DNA from: Elephas maximus indicus | Taxonomy: Eukaryota > Chordata > Mammalia > Proboscidea > Elephantidae | Assembly: GCF_024166365.1 (NCBI RefSeq) | Contig: NC_064842.1 | Span: 13,487,001-13,551,000 of the forward strand | Length of the DNA stretch: 64,000 nt | Direction of reading: 5' to 3' | Shown: one piece after another, positions 10,671 through 24,100 of the stretch | Layout: the number at the start of each line of letters is the position of its first letter | Position numbering within the stretch: the first letter of the stretch is position 1 | The notes under the pieces: generated by a model | Seen by the model: only the letters and a program-made list of their open reading frames with translations | What the model was told of the DNA's origin: nothing | Database searches by the model: none | Position numbers and translations under genes: made by a program

Positions 10671-11389
10671 CATCTACAGGAATGTTGGAATGGGGGCATC
10701 TTTCGGATTCTGCCCAGTGTGTGTCTTTGGACATTTAGTCCGTGTTGTTACTGTTTCCCCATTACTCGGAAAGATGTGGTACAGTCTGTCTGTCTGTCAC
10801 TTTCCTTGCTGGAATCTGGCTACTCATAAAAGTGTAAGAGCGACCATTGGATTTTCATTTGCATCTTCTACTCAGTAAAATAGTTTCACGAAACAAAATG
10901 GGTTCTAAAACAACTCACACACTTGGTAACATATTAATAAAACAATGTGTGGAGAACTTGCCTACATAAGCTTTCGTCCCATAAGGCAATGTACATAATT
11001 CTATGAAGACCTTGAAATAAAACGAGGGCAATGAAACAGGGAGTACAAGCAAGCTTCTGTAACTATGATCTCTAATTTCTTAATTACATTTTGTAATTTC
11101 TTAATTACATTTTGAGGACCACCCTGAAAGTCATGATTTGCAAAACTGAGAGTTTTCTTAAAAAATACTTTCTATGTTTAATGACATGGCTGGTAAGGAA
11201 ATCTTCTATTTGCATTAAGGAATTCACTATTTTTCACCTGGGTAAGATATCGCAAGGGCTTATGACTCTTAAACAAACGTTGTTCATTACAACAAAAACC
11301 AACTGGTTATAACGGCAAATGTTTGTTATACATAATTTTACTACACACATACACACACATACACAAAAACTAAAACCAGTAAAAAGCTT
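10671..11389. other. Intergenic DNA downstream of TP53BP2
   Basis: No gene seen. It includes a 21-bp direct duplication at 11073-11114 (taatttcttaattacatttt repeated) and a short CA tract at about 11343-11366. Confidence 0.6.
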
Positions 11390-12122
11390 AGAGACAAAAA
11401 GTTTAATTTTATTACAATTTTTTTCAAGTCAGCTATGATTTTCAGAAATAGGTAAGTTTATACCAAGTCTAGGGTCCAAGATACAAAAGACAATAAATAT
11501 AGATTCAAATTCAGCCTAAAAACAAGATTCTAAATCTAATTACCTGTAGTGTAGCTTAGTTTCAATGTTCAAAATATATAATTCTGACAACACTACAAGA
11601 ACTGATATAATAAAGTTACTGCTCACTGACAACCAACTAACAGCTCCCCACTGGTAACACACAAGTGCAGGGTACCTCCAACCTTCACTTGAGTCCTCCC
11701 TCTCCGAGGGTCCCCTGGCGCTTGGGGACAATCAGCGATGGCACCATGATGGACTGGTACCGAGGCAGGTGCTGAAGACGCCAACTAAGCAGGACCTGAA
11801 GCTGACTCCCCCACTAGCAAAATAAACGGCCCTCTTTCTTGTAAAAAAAACGGGATTGCCACCATGTCTCCGTGTGCTCCCCGGAACACCTTTACCCCGA
11901 CACAGCACGGTCTTACTTATAAGCTCCATTCCATCAGGCTGAATGGCCTCCATGGAGAGCAGATTCTTTAAATCCTTCATTTTCTTCCAGAGCACATTCT
12001 TCATTGCTTTCAAGCTACGTTGTCATTAAGTCTTGTGAAATTTTTGCCAAAAAACGATCAGCGTATTACTTCTTCTTAGTGATAACAGAGATAATTTCTT
12101 CACTAGCTAAAATTCTGTAGTT
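11390..12122 (-). other. TP53BP2: TP53BP2 3' UTR
   Basis: Follows the TGA (12125-12123) on the - strand. On the - strand it begins AACTACAGAATTTTAGC, and the only well placed AATAAA is at 11413-11408, giving a UTR of about 0.73 kb. No SINE interrupts it. The downstream limit is inferred from the signal. Confidence 0.65.
11408..11413 (-). promoter_or_regulatory. Candidate TP53BP2 poly(A) signal
   Basis: TTTATT on +, that is AATAAA on -, about 710 nt after the stop codon. Confidence 0.5.
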
Positions 12123-12164
12123 TCAGGCCAAGCTCCTCTGTCTGGGTTTAATTCTTGGGTACAG
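12123..12164 (-). CDS. TP53BP2: TP53BP2 exon 18, coding part
   Basis: Acceptor cttacag precedes CTG at 12164. It reads [13 protein letters not shown] and TGA, residues 1116-1128, the end of the SH3 fold and the basic C-terminal tail. Confidence 0.96.
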   Translation of the reverse strand: MYPRIKPRQRSLA

Positions 12165-15100
12165 CTGTAAGAGAGTTTAGAAAACAGTTACGTACAAGAC
12201 AGGAGTACAGAGGTATAACAAGATTTCAAGAAACACTGGGAGGGTGGTGGATGTCACAGCAAGGTTATCAAACTAAGAAAAAGGGCTCTTTCTGCCACGT
12301 GAAGCACCCAGCACAGCCTGAGTACATAAAGATTCACATTAAAACAGCTGCTATAAGCCGGAATCGACTCGAGGGCACTGGGTTTGGTTTTTGGTTTTTT
12401 TCTACTCAGCTACTCTGCAAAAGACATTCAAAGGCCACAGGGATCGGCCAGCTGTGACAGTATGATGGCACACTAATATAAAAATCTGAAGCTAACCATT
12501 CCATGAAAGCACTAAGTATTAACTCAATTTCCACAGCTTGTCGAACAATAAATCAAGTCGAACAAGGAACACAAACTTGGAGGTGACCTGCAATACGTTG
12601 TAAGCTCCAGCTTTCATTATTAGAAAAGAAAGATAAGAGATTCAAGTCTCTCTTAACTTTATTCACCACGGACATGACACTGCGTCATGGGACTTGAGAC
12701 TGTAAGGAATGAAATGCCTTAGACAAAAAGTCTACATTTTTAAGGAAGGCTAGCTGGGTTTTTTGGTTGGGATTCTTGCTGTTTGATGTTCTCCATAAGG
12801 AAGGCTGGAGAAGAGAAGGGCATTTGAGAAGGTTATGAGATCTCCTATCTGGAAGCCAAAAGCAAATCCAACTAGTAATTGACAAACCAAACAAAAAGAC
12901 CTCCTCCTCCTCTTTTGACAAGCAAACAAAAGATTTATTAAAAGAAATAGAGTCAATGAAAATAAAATTAAACAGACTTCCAGTCAAAACTGAAAAACTA
13001 ACTGGTAGAACAATGTATCTGAAGGATGCTTTTCTACCTAAGATATTTAGCCAATATTTTTCCAGACTCATATCTGAACCTCTGACTAAAAATTCAACAT
13101 GTACACACTTTCCTTTTTAAAAAAAGCCTCAAAAGAAACGGAGGAAAAAAGTACAGAAGCCACTCCTACCGAGAAAAGATTTCCAAAAATTTAACAAAAT
13201 GGAACTAAGAATATTTAAATGTGGGATTTAGATGAAAGCCTTCGGTCCAGTCAGTCTATTGGCCTCTTGAGGGCCCCACACAAGGCAGAGCTCAGGTTTC
13301 CGAATGCTTCCGCACTTGGGAATGAATAATCCACCACAGGGCCTCTTTGTTAGGAAATTAAAAGAAAATACTCAATGAACTATAGAGCAACCAGTTCTGG
13401 GAGGAAGAGTTTTGCTTTTTCCAGATAAACTGTAAAAAGGAAAGTAGTGCTTATTTACTGGGAAAGTTTGTTAGTAGTTACATGCAAGGCACCGTGCTTC
13501 CCGGGTCCTAGGGACTTTGTAGAAGAGGTAAACTGGGTACTTGAAAGGGTATAGTTAGTTCTACTTTCCTCTGCTAGTTTGACAGTTCTTTATATAAAGG
13601 GCTCCATGGCCTAGTTCTTTTTCATTGTTCTTAATAATTTACATTATGGTCACACAAATGAACACTGTCTAAACCCCAAATGTTTAATAATAAGTTGTGC
13701 TACCAGGAAGGCAGCAGTCAAGATGTACAAAGGAGGAGGAGACGCTGGGTCGGCACCCAGGCTGTGAAGTCCCAACACTGGAGGCATTTGCGTGTTTAAG
13801 GCTGATGTGGCTAAACACTCAGACACAACCCAGTTCCTGGCCTACTGCCAGAGTCTGAGCTCGCTGTGGGCAGAGATGGCATCCGCTGACGTGTGGTGAG
13901 AACGCAGCAATACCGTCTGCCCTCTGCTATCTATTGGCACCAGCTTTATCCTCACAACAATCCGAGCGGCAGGTCTTCTCCACCCTCCCCACCTTCCTTC
14001 CGCTGTTACCCACTCGGCGAGTGCTGCCGTGGTCCTGACGTGACGTCAAAGCCACCTTCTCCACCACTGTGCCCGGTATTATAATCGGCCCTCTCTGCCC
14101 TCCAACTTTTCCTTACTTCCTCCCCAAGAGCAGATTTTAAAAGCACTTTTACCCTTCAACTTTTATTTCATTTTTCCAATTGTCCTCATCATTTCTCTCA
14201 TTCTCTCTCACACATGCCCCTATGTACAGACACCACAGAATAACGGAACCTAAGAAAGTGCTTAATGCCAATTCCTGAAGATAGTGTCCTTCCTCTCCTC
14301 TGTCGCAGCAGACTCTAGCTTCTTCCCTAAAAACACTCCCCGGAATCCTCACCTGATGGCCGCCCCCTTGTACTAACAGAGTTATTGGTTTACATGGGCC
14401 TAAGTGATTTTAGTAATGTCTTGGTTTTTATGAAACTTAAGATCTAAAAGTAGAGAAAGAACAAAGAATCTTGTGTCCTTAACACCCTGTTCAGCTCTCT
14501 ACCATATGCCTATGTATATTAGATGGCAAATCCTGATTTCGACAGATTTCAAATCTGTTTCAAATGTCACAAGCTCAATTCCCATCATATTTTCCAGTTA
14601 CCTTTACTCTGTTTATAAATGCAGACAGAACCCCTGACCTTTAGAGGCTGGCAAATACATATTATAATAGGAATACTATTATAATAGGAATCGTTGATAG
14701 TATGGCTTTAAGTCTAAATCTAAGCTTATCAAAAAGGTAGACTCTCATGTCTTAGTAGCAAAGTGCAGGAAGCTGCATTATCTCCATAACATACAGCAGT
14801 TTTTGCAAAGCCCCTCTCTGACACACAGAGACACATCACAGGTCTTGGAATGACTTACCCCCAGCAAGTTGCGTGGAACGTATCCCTCCTTATCATTCAG
14901 GCGCGCCCACCACCACTCAATTTCATCCTCGTCTTCCCTGCGGACGATGGTCATGCAGTCCCCTTCTCTCATGGGCAGCTCATCGTCATTCTGAGGCTCA
15001 TAATCCCAGAGCGCATAAATGACTCCTTTATTCATTATGCCCATCTTCTCCTGGACTCCTAAATCATGACAGTAACACAGTGCAAAACATGTCACTCAGA

Positions 15101-18100
15101 GTAGGCTGGTCTTAAGAACTTCTAGCTAGGCAAAACCAAGCAGGAAGAAACGGGCACGTGAGGGATGTTTTGTTAGAACCACTACATTGAACAGTCAGCA
15201 AGCGCATTTCCCAGACAGTGGACCAGGAGGAGGGGGCCAGCAGGGAACAGAGAACATACAAAAGACATGTTGCCTACATCATCAGTTCTAAAACAGCTCT
15301 AAAAATCAACTTTACAATATAAGCCTGTCTCAAAACTAGTCTTACACAGAGGACAAAAACTTTTGCAAGCCCAGGAATTACAAGCCCAGGGATATTAACA
15401 GAAGTGAACGTCTGCCTGTCAAATCTCAGAGTGCTCCCAAGCGTAATGAACAACTGAAAACACTACTTCTTTTCCTGAAACTGAGAGCAACAGAGAAAAA
15501 CACCAGAATCATTTTGTCAGTTAAAGTGGTCGCTACCAACTGTCAAATGGCGATTAAAAAAAAAAAACACGAAGTACATCAGCATACAGAAATACAGCAT
15601 TTTAGAAATGACACAAAAATCTACAAGAATCAGAATTATAAGAGACACTGAAATCCAGAAATTGGGGGGAAAACCCCTCAAATGTCTGCTTTTCACCAGA
15701 GTTAACAGACATACAAACTGCTTGAAGTTAACCTTTCTCCGTTTACACCTTCCCTAGCCAATAGCGGGAAGCCCCAGGGACTCAGCGGTTAAGAGCTCGG
15801 CTGCTAACCAAAACACTGGCAGTTCAAATCCACAGCTGCTCCTTGGAAACCCTATGGGCCGGTTCTACCCTGTCCTATAGGGTCACTATGAGTTGGAATC
15901 AACTTGATGGTAACGGGTTTTTTGTTTTTATCCTATGGGGCAATGTTAACAAGACATGCAAAGCCTGACAGCCTCAGTATCCGTTTGGGATGGGAGTGGG
16001 GGAAGGAAGAGGAGAGACATTCCGGGTATTTTACCATACTCAGAATATTAACTTGAATCCCATTTCTAAGAAATCATTAGGAACGGGAAAAATCTGTCAT
16101 GACTCTGTTGTCTACTAAATTAAGAGCTGCAAATTACTCTTTTAAAAAACTTTTGAGGGGGTTGAAACACGCTCAAGGTGATTGTTAACTGGGAAAACGC
16201 AAACCAGAGCCACAGGAGATGCCATTCCAAACCCACCAAGGGCCAAAGAGGCTGTGGCGCAAACGCAGCTCTGCCGGCAGGAGGGTCAACTGGCGTAATT
16301 TATCACTGTGGAAGGCAACGCTGAATTCACTAACACGGTTAAGGCTGGGCGTGGGCATCGCCGTGACCTGGCAATTCTACTCCTAGATACACACCAGAAG
16401 ACAGGTTCAAAAATGATCACAGGAGCAAGCAGCGTTCATAAGAGCAAACAAACATGAATGGACATACACATAAACGGGATCAACCCACACGTCCTTCCAA
16501 AGTAGAAGGGAAAGGTCAACTGCCGAACAGTCACAGAAGTGAAGACTACAGCACGGTGAGAATAAGCCACAGCTGCCCACGGCAACACAGGTGAATCTCA
16601 AACACAACGGTGACAAGCAACGCAGGTCTCAACATCGCCAGTATGATTAACTGTACACAAAGCCCCCAAACAGCCAATGAAACAAGGTCAGCTATAGGAC
16701 TCCCACAGAGGGGCTATAGCTAAATTCAAGGTAGCGGTTCCCAGGGGATGTGAGAGGGGGCTACATCGGGGAGACACCGAGATGATTCAGAGTGGTGACG
16801 ACGCTCTGCTTCCTCAGCTGGGTGGGAGACACACGGATGTTCTCTGTGTTCAATCATTTCATTATTATCATCATTTAAACTGCACATCCATCTCATAAAC
16901 ACTCTTCGTGTCTATACGTATGATTAAACCAAACCCACTGCCAGCGAGTCGATTCCGCCTCACAGTGACCCTACAGGCAGAGTAGCACTGCCTCACAGGG
17001 TTTCCAAAGATGTAAATCTTCATGGAAGCAGACTGCTGTATCCTTCTCCCGAGGAGCAGCTGGTGGGTTCCAACTGCTGACCTCTTAGTTAGCAGCCAAG
17101 TGCTTAACCACTGTACCACCAGGGCTCCTATTTTTATAATGAAAAGTCCCTAAACATTTTTTAAAATTATATTCCATATTTAAATATGATTCAAGAAGAA
17201 AAATAAATTTAATGTATCAAGATATGGTCTAGAGTTCAAAACTTTAATAGAAAGGAATCATAAATATGAACAACGAAAACAGCTGAGGCAGATGAAGAGG
17301 AGAGCTTGAGGCTTGTGTTTCCCACCCTGGCCCTCTCTCTCCCTTCTTGCCTAGAGCCTGAAAACAGGCCCAGTGAGGCAGGGGGCCAAGTCCTCTAAAG
17401 CCGAACTGAAGGAAAAAAACTAACGTCAACTTCTAAGCCTTGTAAGTAAAACATAATTTTCCATGAAAATAAAAATGACAACCACCATACAGCCATCTAA
17501 AACTTCAAGTCCAGTTCTCTCTCGGTACAGATGTGATGTTATCGGTCAGAATCGTAAACTCGAAATCAAGAAACCAAAAGGGCAACAGGCACACGCTGCC
17601 TGTATTTCACTTTATAACGAGGGTGACTCAGCAGGTACACCTGCGTCGTGGGATTCTCCTAGGACACTGCATTGCCCCTAATCACCCTGGAAGGGGGCGG
17701 TTCTATGTACTTCTTTGCCATCACTCACTGAGTGCCAAAGCCTCGGCAGAGGATCCTTAGATGGGCAAAAGCCGTGGCACCACTAGGTCAGACACGGCAT
17801 CAACTGTCCTTTGCAGCCGGACACGTCCCTGACAACAGCCGTTTCTAGGCACGAACACAAAAGTCGCCTTATTATTTCTGGCTGAGGCTGCTCTACTTTC
17901 TACATCCAACACCAGACTGTTTCTAAATAACAAACATACTTAGGGAACTAAAACCTAGGAGAGGGCAAGCGACTACAGCAGTGGAGACGCGGCGCCCCAG
18001 TAGTCACCGACCGTAGAGAAACCTAGGAGAGGGCAAGCGACTACAGCAGTGGAGACGCGGCGCCCCAGTAGGCACCGACCGTAGAGAAACTGCGAGCACT

Positions 18101-21100
18101 GCGTGTAGCCCTCCTCCATCTCCTCGCACTTGGCGGCGGCGGTCTGCGTGTCGCTGTAGGTCATCGCGAACACGGCGGCTCCCGACTCCACCAAAAACTT
18201 ACACACCTGAACGTTGTTACACGAGGCAGCGCAGTGCAAGGGCGTCCTGGGGAGTGAAACACAGCAAGGGTCAGGAATGTTTTTCTAAACTGCACGGCAC
18301 CTGGTAATCTAGAAAATTCTTAAACCAAAAATATCCCCGAAGTCTTCAACAGTTTAATCAGACGATGGTTCAGCATAAATTGTAAGCAATGTCTGTCTTA
18401 AGCATCGTGCTTTCAAGATCTATCTGCTCGGGACCAAACTGAGAACAGCGACAGGAAGCGTATGATCAATGTCACTGAACTGTCCACGTAGAAAATGTTT
18501 TTTAAAAAAACAATGAGAGAAAATCATTTGATATCTGATTTATTACAGAGTCTAAATGGCCCAACATTAAATAAAACGGGAAAAAAAGGCTATAAACTTA
18601 AAATACTAGAGAAAATATGTGATTATGATTACAACTTTAAAAAAAATTCTACACAGAAAAAAGTCGGGTTTTGGTGTTTTTTCACAAACAAAGCATTATA
18701 AATACATAATTTAAAACTTTCTTTTGGTTAAAAAAAGAAGCTAAATACAGAATTACGCGATCTATTTTATTACAGTTAGGACTGTAATTACTAGGATCAT
18801 AATCATTTATAATATCTTCTGGGTTTAATGCACAACACCAGTTTCACAACATGCTCCCTGAAAAATGGATTCCGTACTCAAGTGTACCTGGGGAACTCTG
18901 TAAATTATAATCCCCTCCTGGAGAGACAGTGAACATTAGTACAGTGACATCTGTGAAGGCCTGAACTCAACTGCCTTGTTCTTCCTGGTTTTGCAAGCTT
19001 TCTGTCTTTGACAGGGTGCTGTCTTACCACTTTTCTATCACTCGTTTTAGTGGAAAATATCTGCATTTTCCTTCTCTGCCATGTTTCCACCTTACACCAG
19101 TTCCGGCTTTCACAGGTTTTACAGTATATTATAGACACCGGAAAGTTTCAGGGGCTTGGGGGAAACTTGCTTAAACTAGCACTTCTCAAATTTGCTTAAC
19201 CACACTAATTAACTGTGTGCCACTTTCTAACATTTCTTATTTTTAATAGTATTTAACTACTAAACTTTTAAAAACTTCACTTACTTCCCAAATGGGAGTG
19301 GGATGACTATTACATGAATACAAGTTAACTCCTCAAAAATCTATAGCACGTCTCTCCAGCTAGATAATAAAGCAGCTTGAGGACATACGTCAATGGGTTT
19401 CTCTGCCTTCCAATAGCGCCTACAACGCTTACGCTTAACAGCTACAACTGAAGGGTGATGGACTTAACAGAAAACCTTACCATCCATCACTATCAGCGGC
19501 ATTTACATTCACACCAAACTGTACCAGGAACTTAACGATTTCCGTGTGGCCCGCACACACAGCATTGTGAAGAGCTGTGATGCCTTCATCATTAGGCAGG
19601 CTTGGGTCATCGACCTGTAATGTCAATAAGAAGGGTGAGCATCACTCGGATGTCTTGTTACCTGAACCGTTGCCATTAACAGGCTCCTTAAGGTCAAGGG
19701 AATAGAAGCAGATGCCTGTGGCTTTTTTTTTTTTTTTTTTAATCATAATTAAAACCTTCAGGAACCAAGAAAAATACGCCAAGAATAATTCTAGGAAGAA
19801 GACAGCAGGAATAACCACATTAAGTAGGTGCTCACTATAAAAAGGTTTCTTAAAAAAAATTGAAGGAGCAGTACCAGGAACTATATTCTTACAGTCATTT
19901 CTGTTTATTTAGCTTCCCAACTTCCCACCACAAATTAGTTTCTAAGTAGAAGCTACATTTGCCATGGAAAGAAAAAAAGATCAACTAAAAATATTTTGAA
20001 CAGTAGGCTTCTAAAAGCAGGACCACATTTGTAATTTAATATTGTATAGTTCAAGTCCATACACGATCAATTTCTAAATGAACTAATGATCTCCCTGAGA
20101 AAGAAAAGTACTCTAGAGGACCTGAAGTGAAGACCGAACTCTGCATTCTCAAAACTTTACAGTCGCACCTTTAAAATCACAGTCTATTTTGGAACATGTT
20201 CAAGAGTTTCTCCATAGCAAGCCACACCCCCCCACAAAACTTTAAAAACACATTTTCTTCAGAGTTGTTTTCTATTATAGCATTAAAACAAAATACAAGG
20301 TCTTCTTTTTTAAAAAAAGTGTTAATTATAATCATACCTCATATATAATTCTCTGCACAAGGTCAAATTCTCCCTCCAGAGATGAATCCAGAAGTAAAGC
20401 AAGGGGGTTGAATTTCACCCTCATTCCGTGAGCGATCCGCTCTGAGCCACTTTTACGTAAGTTTGTCCTTTTGCCCTGTGGAGGAAACACACGGAGAACT
20501 AAGGATCTTGGGCTGAGCAGAAGAGAGCAACAAAAGGGGAGGAACAACACCTAGTTAATCTGATGGAAGGAATTTTAAAAACGTGCATATTTAGCACATT
20601 TTATTGAATTATAGCATATTCAAAAGAAGTACACAAATCATAACATTCAGCTCATTTTCACAAACACAACCATGTAACAAAGTGGGAGGAACTTAACTTT
20701 ACGAACCCCAATTAGAGTAATGCTTTACAGCATACCAAAAAAACCCCATGGGGTTTCCAAGGCTGTAATCTTTACAGAAGCAGACTGCTACATCTTTCTC
20801 CCACAGAGCAGCTGGTGGATTCGAACCACTGACCTTTTGGTTAGAAGTTAAGCACTGATCCCCTGTAACCCCAGGGCTCTTTATTACAGCATAAGTGAGG
20901 AGTGTAATCCGATGTGGCGAGTAGGCTGGCTTTCTGTCAAGTGTCAAAGTTAGCCAAGACTGATCTTTAAATTACCGATCTCATTTAGTGTAACAAATAC
21001 CACGCTCTCAAATCGGGCAAGAATACAGCTCAGGATTACAACAGCCAACATCTACTCAACGGTTACTCATTTAAGCCTCACGAAGACCTATTATCTCCAC

Positions 21101-24100
21101 TTTACAGATGTGAAAACTCAGACACACAGCCAGAAAATGGCAGAGCTGGAATCCAAACCCAAGGGATCTGGCTCCTCGGAAGCCCTTGCTCTTAACCATT
21201 TCTCTGCAAAATCCCTCCTCAGGAGAAAGCATATGATCAAGGTAAATCACAGAGATGATCAGTCTGTCTTAGATATACCAAGTAGAAGCCGCCCAGTCTT
21301 AAAGTGATATTGCTATTTTATACAGAAGAAATTTAACTACTCTTATACATACCAAAGTAGATTATCATCTTTCTACATTTTAATAAAAAACCTACTGCCG
21401 TCAAGTCGGCCCTATAGGACAGAGTAGAACTGCCCCCAAGGGAACAGCTGGTGGATCTGAACTGCTGAACTTTTTGGGTGGCAGCCAAGCTTTTGACCAC
21501 TGCACCACCAGGGCTCCATACTTAATAAGTCGGGCTAAGAGCTAAGGCAAAAATTTAAACACTAGATCTAACAGCCTTACAAAATAGGTTTCTTAAACAT
21601 ATCCAGCTAAGTGCAAAGACCTCCTAAGGTGTCACATCCCATACATACGTCTCTTTCATCTTATCTCAGTGTGGAAAATTACCGAATGAAAAAACTTAAG
21701 GGGTACACAATATGTTTTACAAAGTTTGCAATGGCTAAAATGTTGCTTCTGGAAAAAGGGGAAGTGTAAACATTACGACTGTGGGGAATACAACTCCGTA
21801 GTGCCGTGTGAGCACGCCTGTTGTACCCACATTAAAGAATACGCTAGATAGTGAGGCTCCGTATTGTACTTGAGACTAAGAAGGAAAAACTGAACCACTT
21901 TCCTAGGAAGAGAATAAAAGAATACTTAAAAAAAAAAAAAAGCAAGTATGGTGCCTCTTTACAAACTCTGGTTTCCTTTTCCTCCTTAAAAACGTAAATT
22001 TTTTTTGACACAACAAGAAAAATAAGGGGAAATAACATGAGTAACTACAGTGTGGCACCCTGGTGGTGTAGTGGCTAAGTGCTATGGCTGTTAACCAAAA
22101 GGTCGGCAGTTCAAATCCACCAGCTGCTCCTTGGAAACTCTATGGGGCAGTTCTGCTCTTTTCTATAACGTCACTATGAGTTAGAGCGACTCGACAACAA
22201 CGAGTTTGGTTTTGGTAGCTACAGTGTGAATTGGTTTTGGCCAATATGGCTTAAAACTTCTTTTCTTAAAAGAAAGAAACAAGTCTCAGGATTTCAGGGG
22301 CACAGAGTTGTTTAATGAGTATTAACCTCTATTTTCAAACTCTTTTTTTCTACAGTAAAATGTTTCCTATATAAAACTTCAAAGCAAATGTTTACTATGA
22401 CCACAAAGTTGAAGTAACTCTGAGTATCTTTGAATAACATCTCATCTAAAAAATACAGTAAGGGATTGAGCACCTAAAATACATTTTTTGATCCTTAAAA
22501 AACACTATTTTGGTTTGGTCCAGGTTTTAAAAATTCATAAGCATCCTGCCTCTTTCTGTGCTTCCTAAAACAAAATGACCTCAAATTAAAGTCTGGAAAT
22601 GTGGATTTTATTTACAGACCTTCTGGAATTTTGATTTCCTCTTACCTATTCCAAGGGGACATGCTAAACTTCTGAACCAAAGTTTAGTATCTGGAAGGAG
22701 TATGGAATGCATGCCTGAGTCAAAACATAGGAAACTTTAAATAACAGTATACAAAGAAACCTTAGGGGCCGTCGTGTTACCCAGAGATTTTCAAACTCTG
22801 CTCAAGTGAGGAGGAGGCAGTGCCCATCCCCACTCTGACCCAGTTATCCCGCCCTGCCCCGTTTCATCCAACCCTTCCGATTTTATCACCATTAATAAGC
22901 TTAAGGTTCCACCTACCAATATCATTAAAAATAAATCTCAGTGCTAGAAAAAGAAAAGTTTGAAAAAGAGTGATAAATCTAAGGAGAAGTGACACTCTCT
23001 GCCTGATTTGACAGAGCTGAGCTAGTGATCAAAATTTCAAATCCAGGTCTTGTCATTCCCAGTCTAGTGTTGCATTGCTAAAAGGAGACACCAGCTGGGG
23101 AAGAAACAGCAAATGTGGTATTTAACCGTTTCCTTCACAAAGAAACGGGTTCTTCCTAAAACAACAAAGATGTCCTTTATCCTGAATATACTGACTTCTG
23201 ATAACATTTATAAGATCCACTCTGTACCAAGGGAATTTTAAAACAAAAAGGCGAGCTGTACAACTCCAGAGCCTATTTGCTATACTGGGTGATCTCAACA
23301 CAAGCCATCTTTGATAACTGGCAGTAAGTGCTTGTTGGTGTTTCACTGATGCTTGACCATCAACCCCCTGGAAGAGCAGGACAAGGCAAAAGACTCCTGA
23401 AATGACCGCACAATCCCGCACTACTTACAGGAGGCAGAGAAACCTGCCCTGTGATTTCGGGTGGGCGCATGTTCCCAGGGTCTTCTCCCGGCCCTTCAGG
23501 TTCCCCAGACGGGTACGGCGGCGGTGGGTACGGGGGGTACTCCTCCAGGTACACGTCAAGCAGATGGGCAGCCTCCGGACTGGGTTCTTCCAAGTTACCC
23601 TGGAGATTCGGGCTGCTGTCTGGGGCTCCTTCAGACACATAGTCAAGTCCTAGAGAAGGAGCTGGCGTGTCATTGTTCTCTGTACTGGCACTTCCTGCTT
23701 CCTCTGGGGACGCTGTTTCAGGAACCAGAGAGACCACCTCCTTCTCTTGTTCCACATTTAAGTACGGATTTGGAATCTCGACTGGGCTTTCCGAGCTGGC
23801 AGTCCCTGATGCCGGCTTAGGTGGGTACGATGGGACAGAGATGGTCTCCATGGCAGCTATGGTGGTCCTCTGATACAAAAGTTTCTGAATATTTGGCCCA
23901 TTAGGACCCTCGGGCTCTGTAATAGAGCTCCGTTTTTTAAGTGGCCGTGGCGCGTTGGACAGTTTCTTTCGTAGAGCTTCTAAGTCAGCATCACTCTGGT
24001 TGCGGTAAGGATGTGATAAGAAAGGCAGTAACTTGGTGGGGCTGAGTGGACGGGGAAATCTTTCATTTTCATGGTTCTCCGAAACTGAGGAAGCGGGCTC

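Larger units (their letters stand above)
15059..18079 (-). other. TP53BP2 intron 16
   Basis: Holds AfroSINEs (15768-15929 and 16926-17128), an ancient L1 piece (16170-16870) and, at its 5' end, the downstream copy of the 68-bp duplication. The rest shows nothing recognisable. Confidence 0.7.

Noticed and set aside
18012..18012. Second exon 16 donor as the true exon end
   Set aside because: Its use would put exon 17 out of frame and remove the SH3 domain, whereas 18080 restores the conserved Y-G-V-Q-E junction.
23402..23873. Several + strand ORFs (up to 119 codons)
   Set aside because: Shadows of TP53BP2 exon 13, whose - strand frame is the conserved protein.
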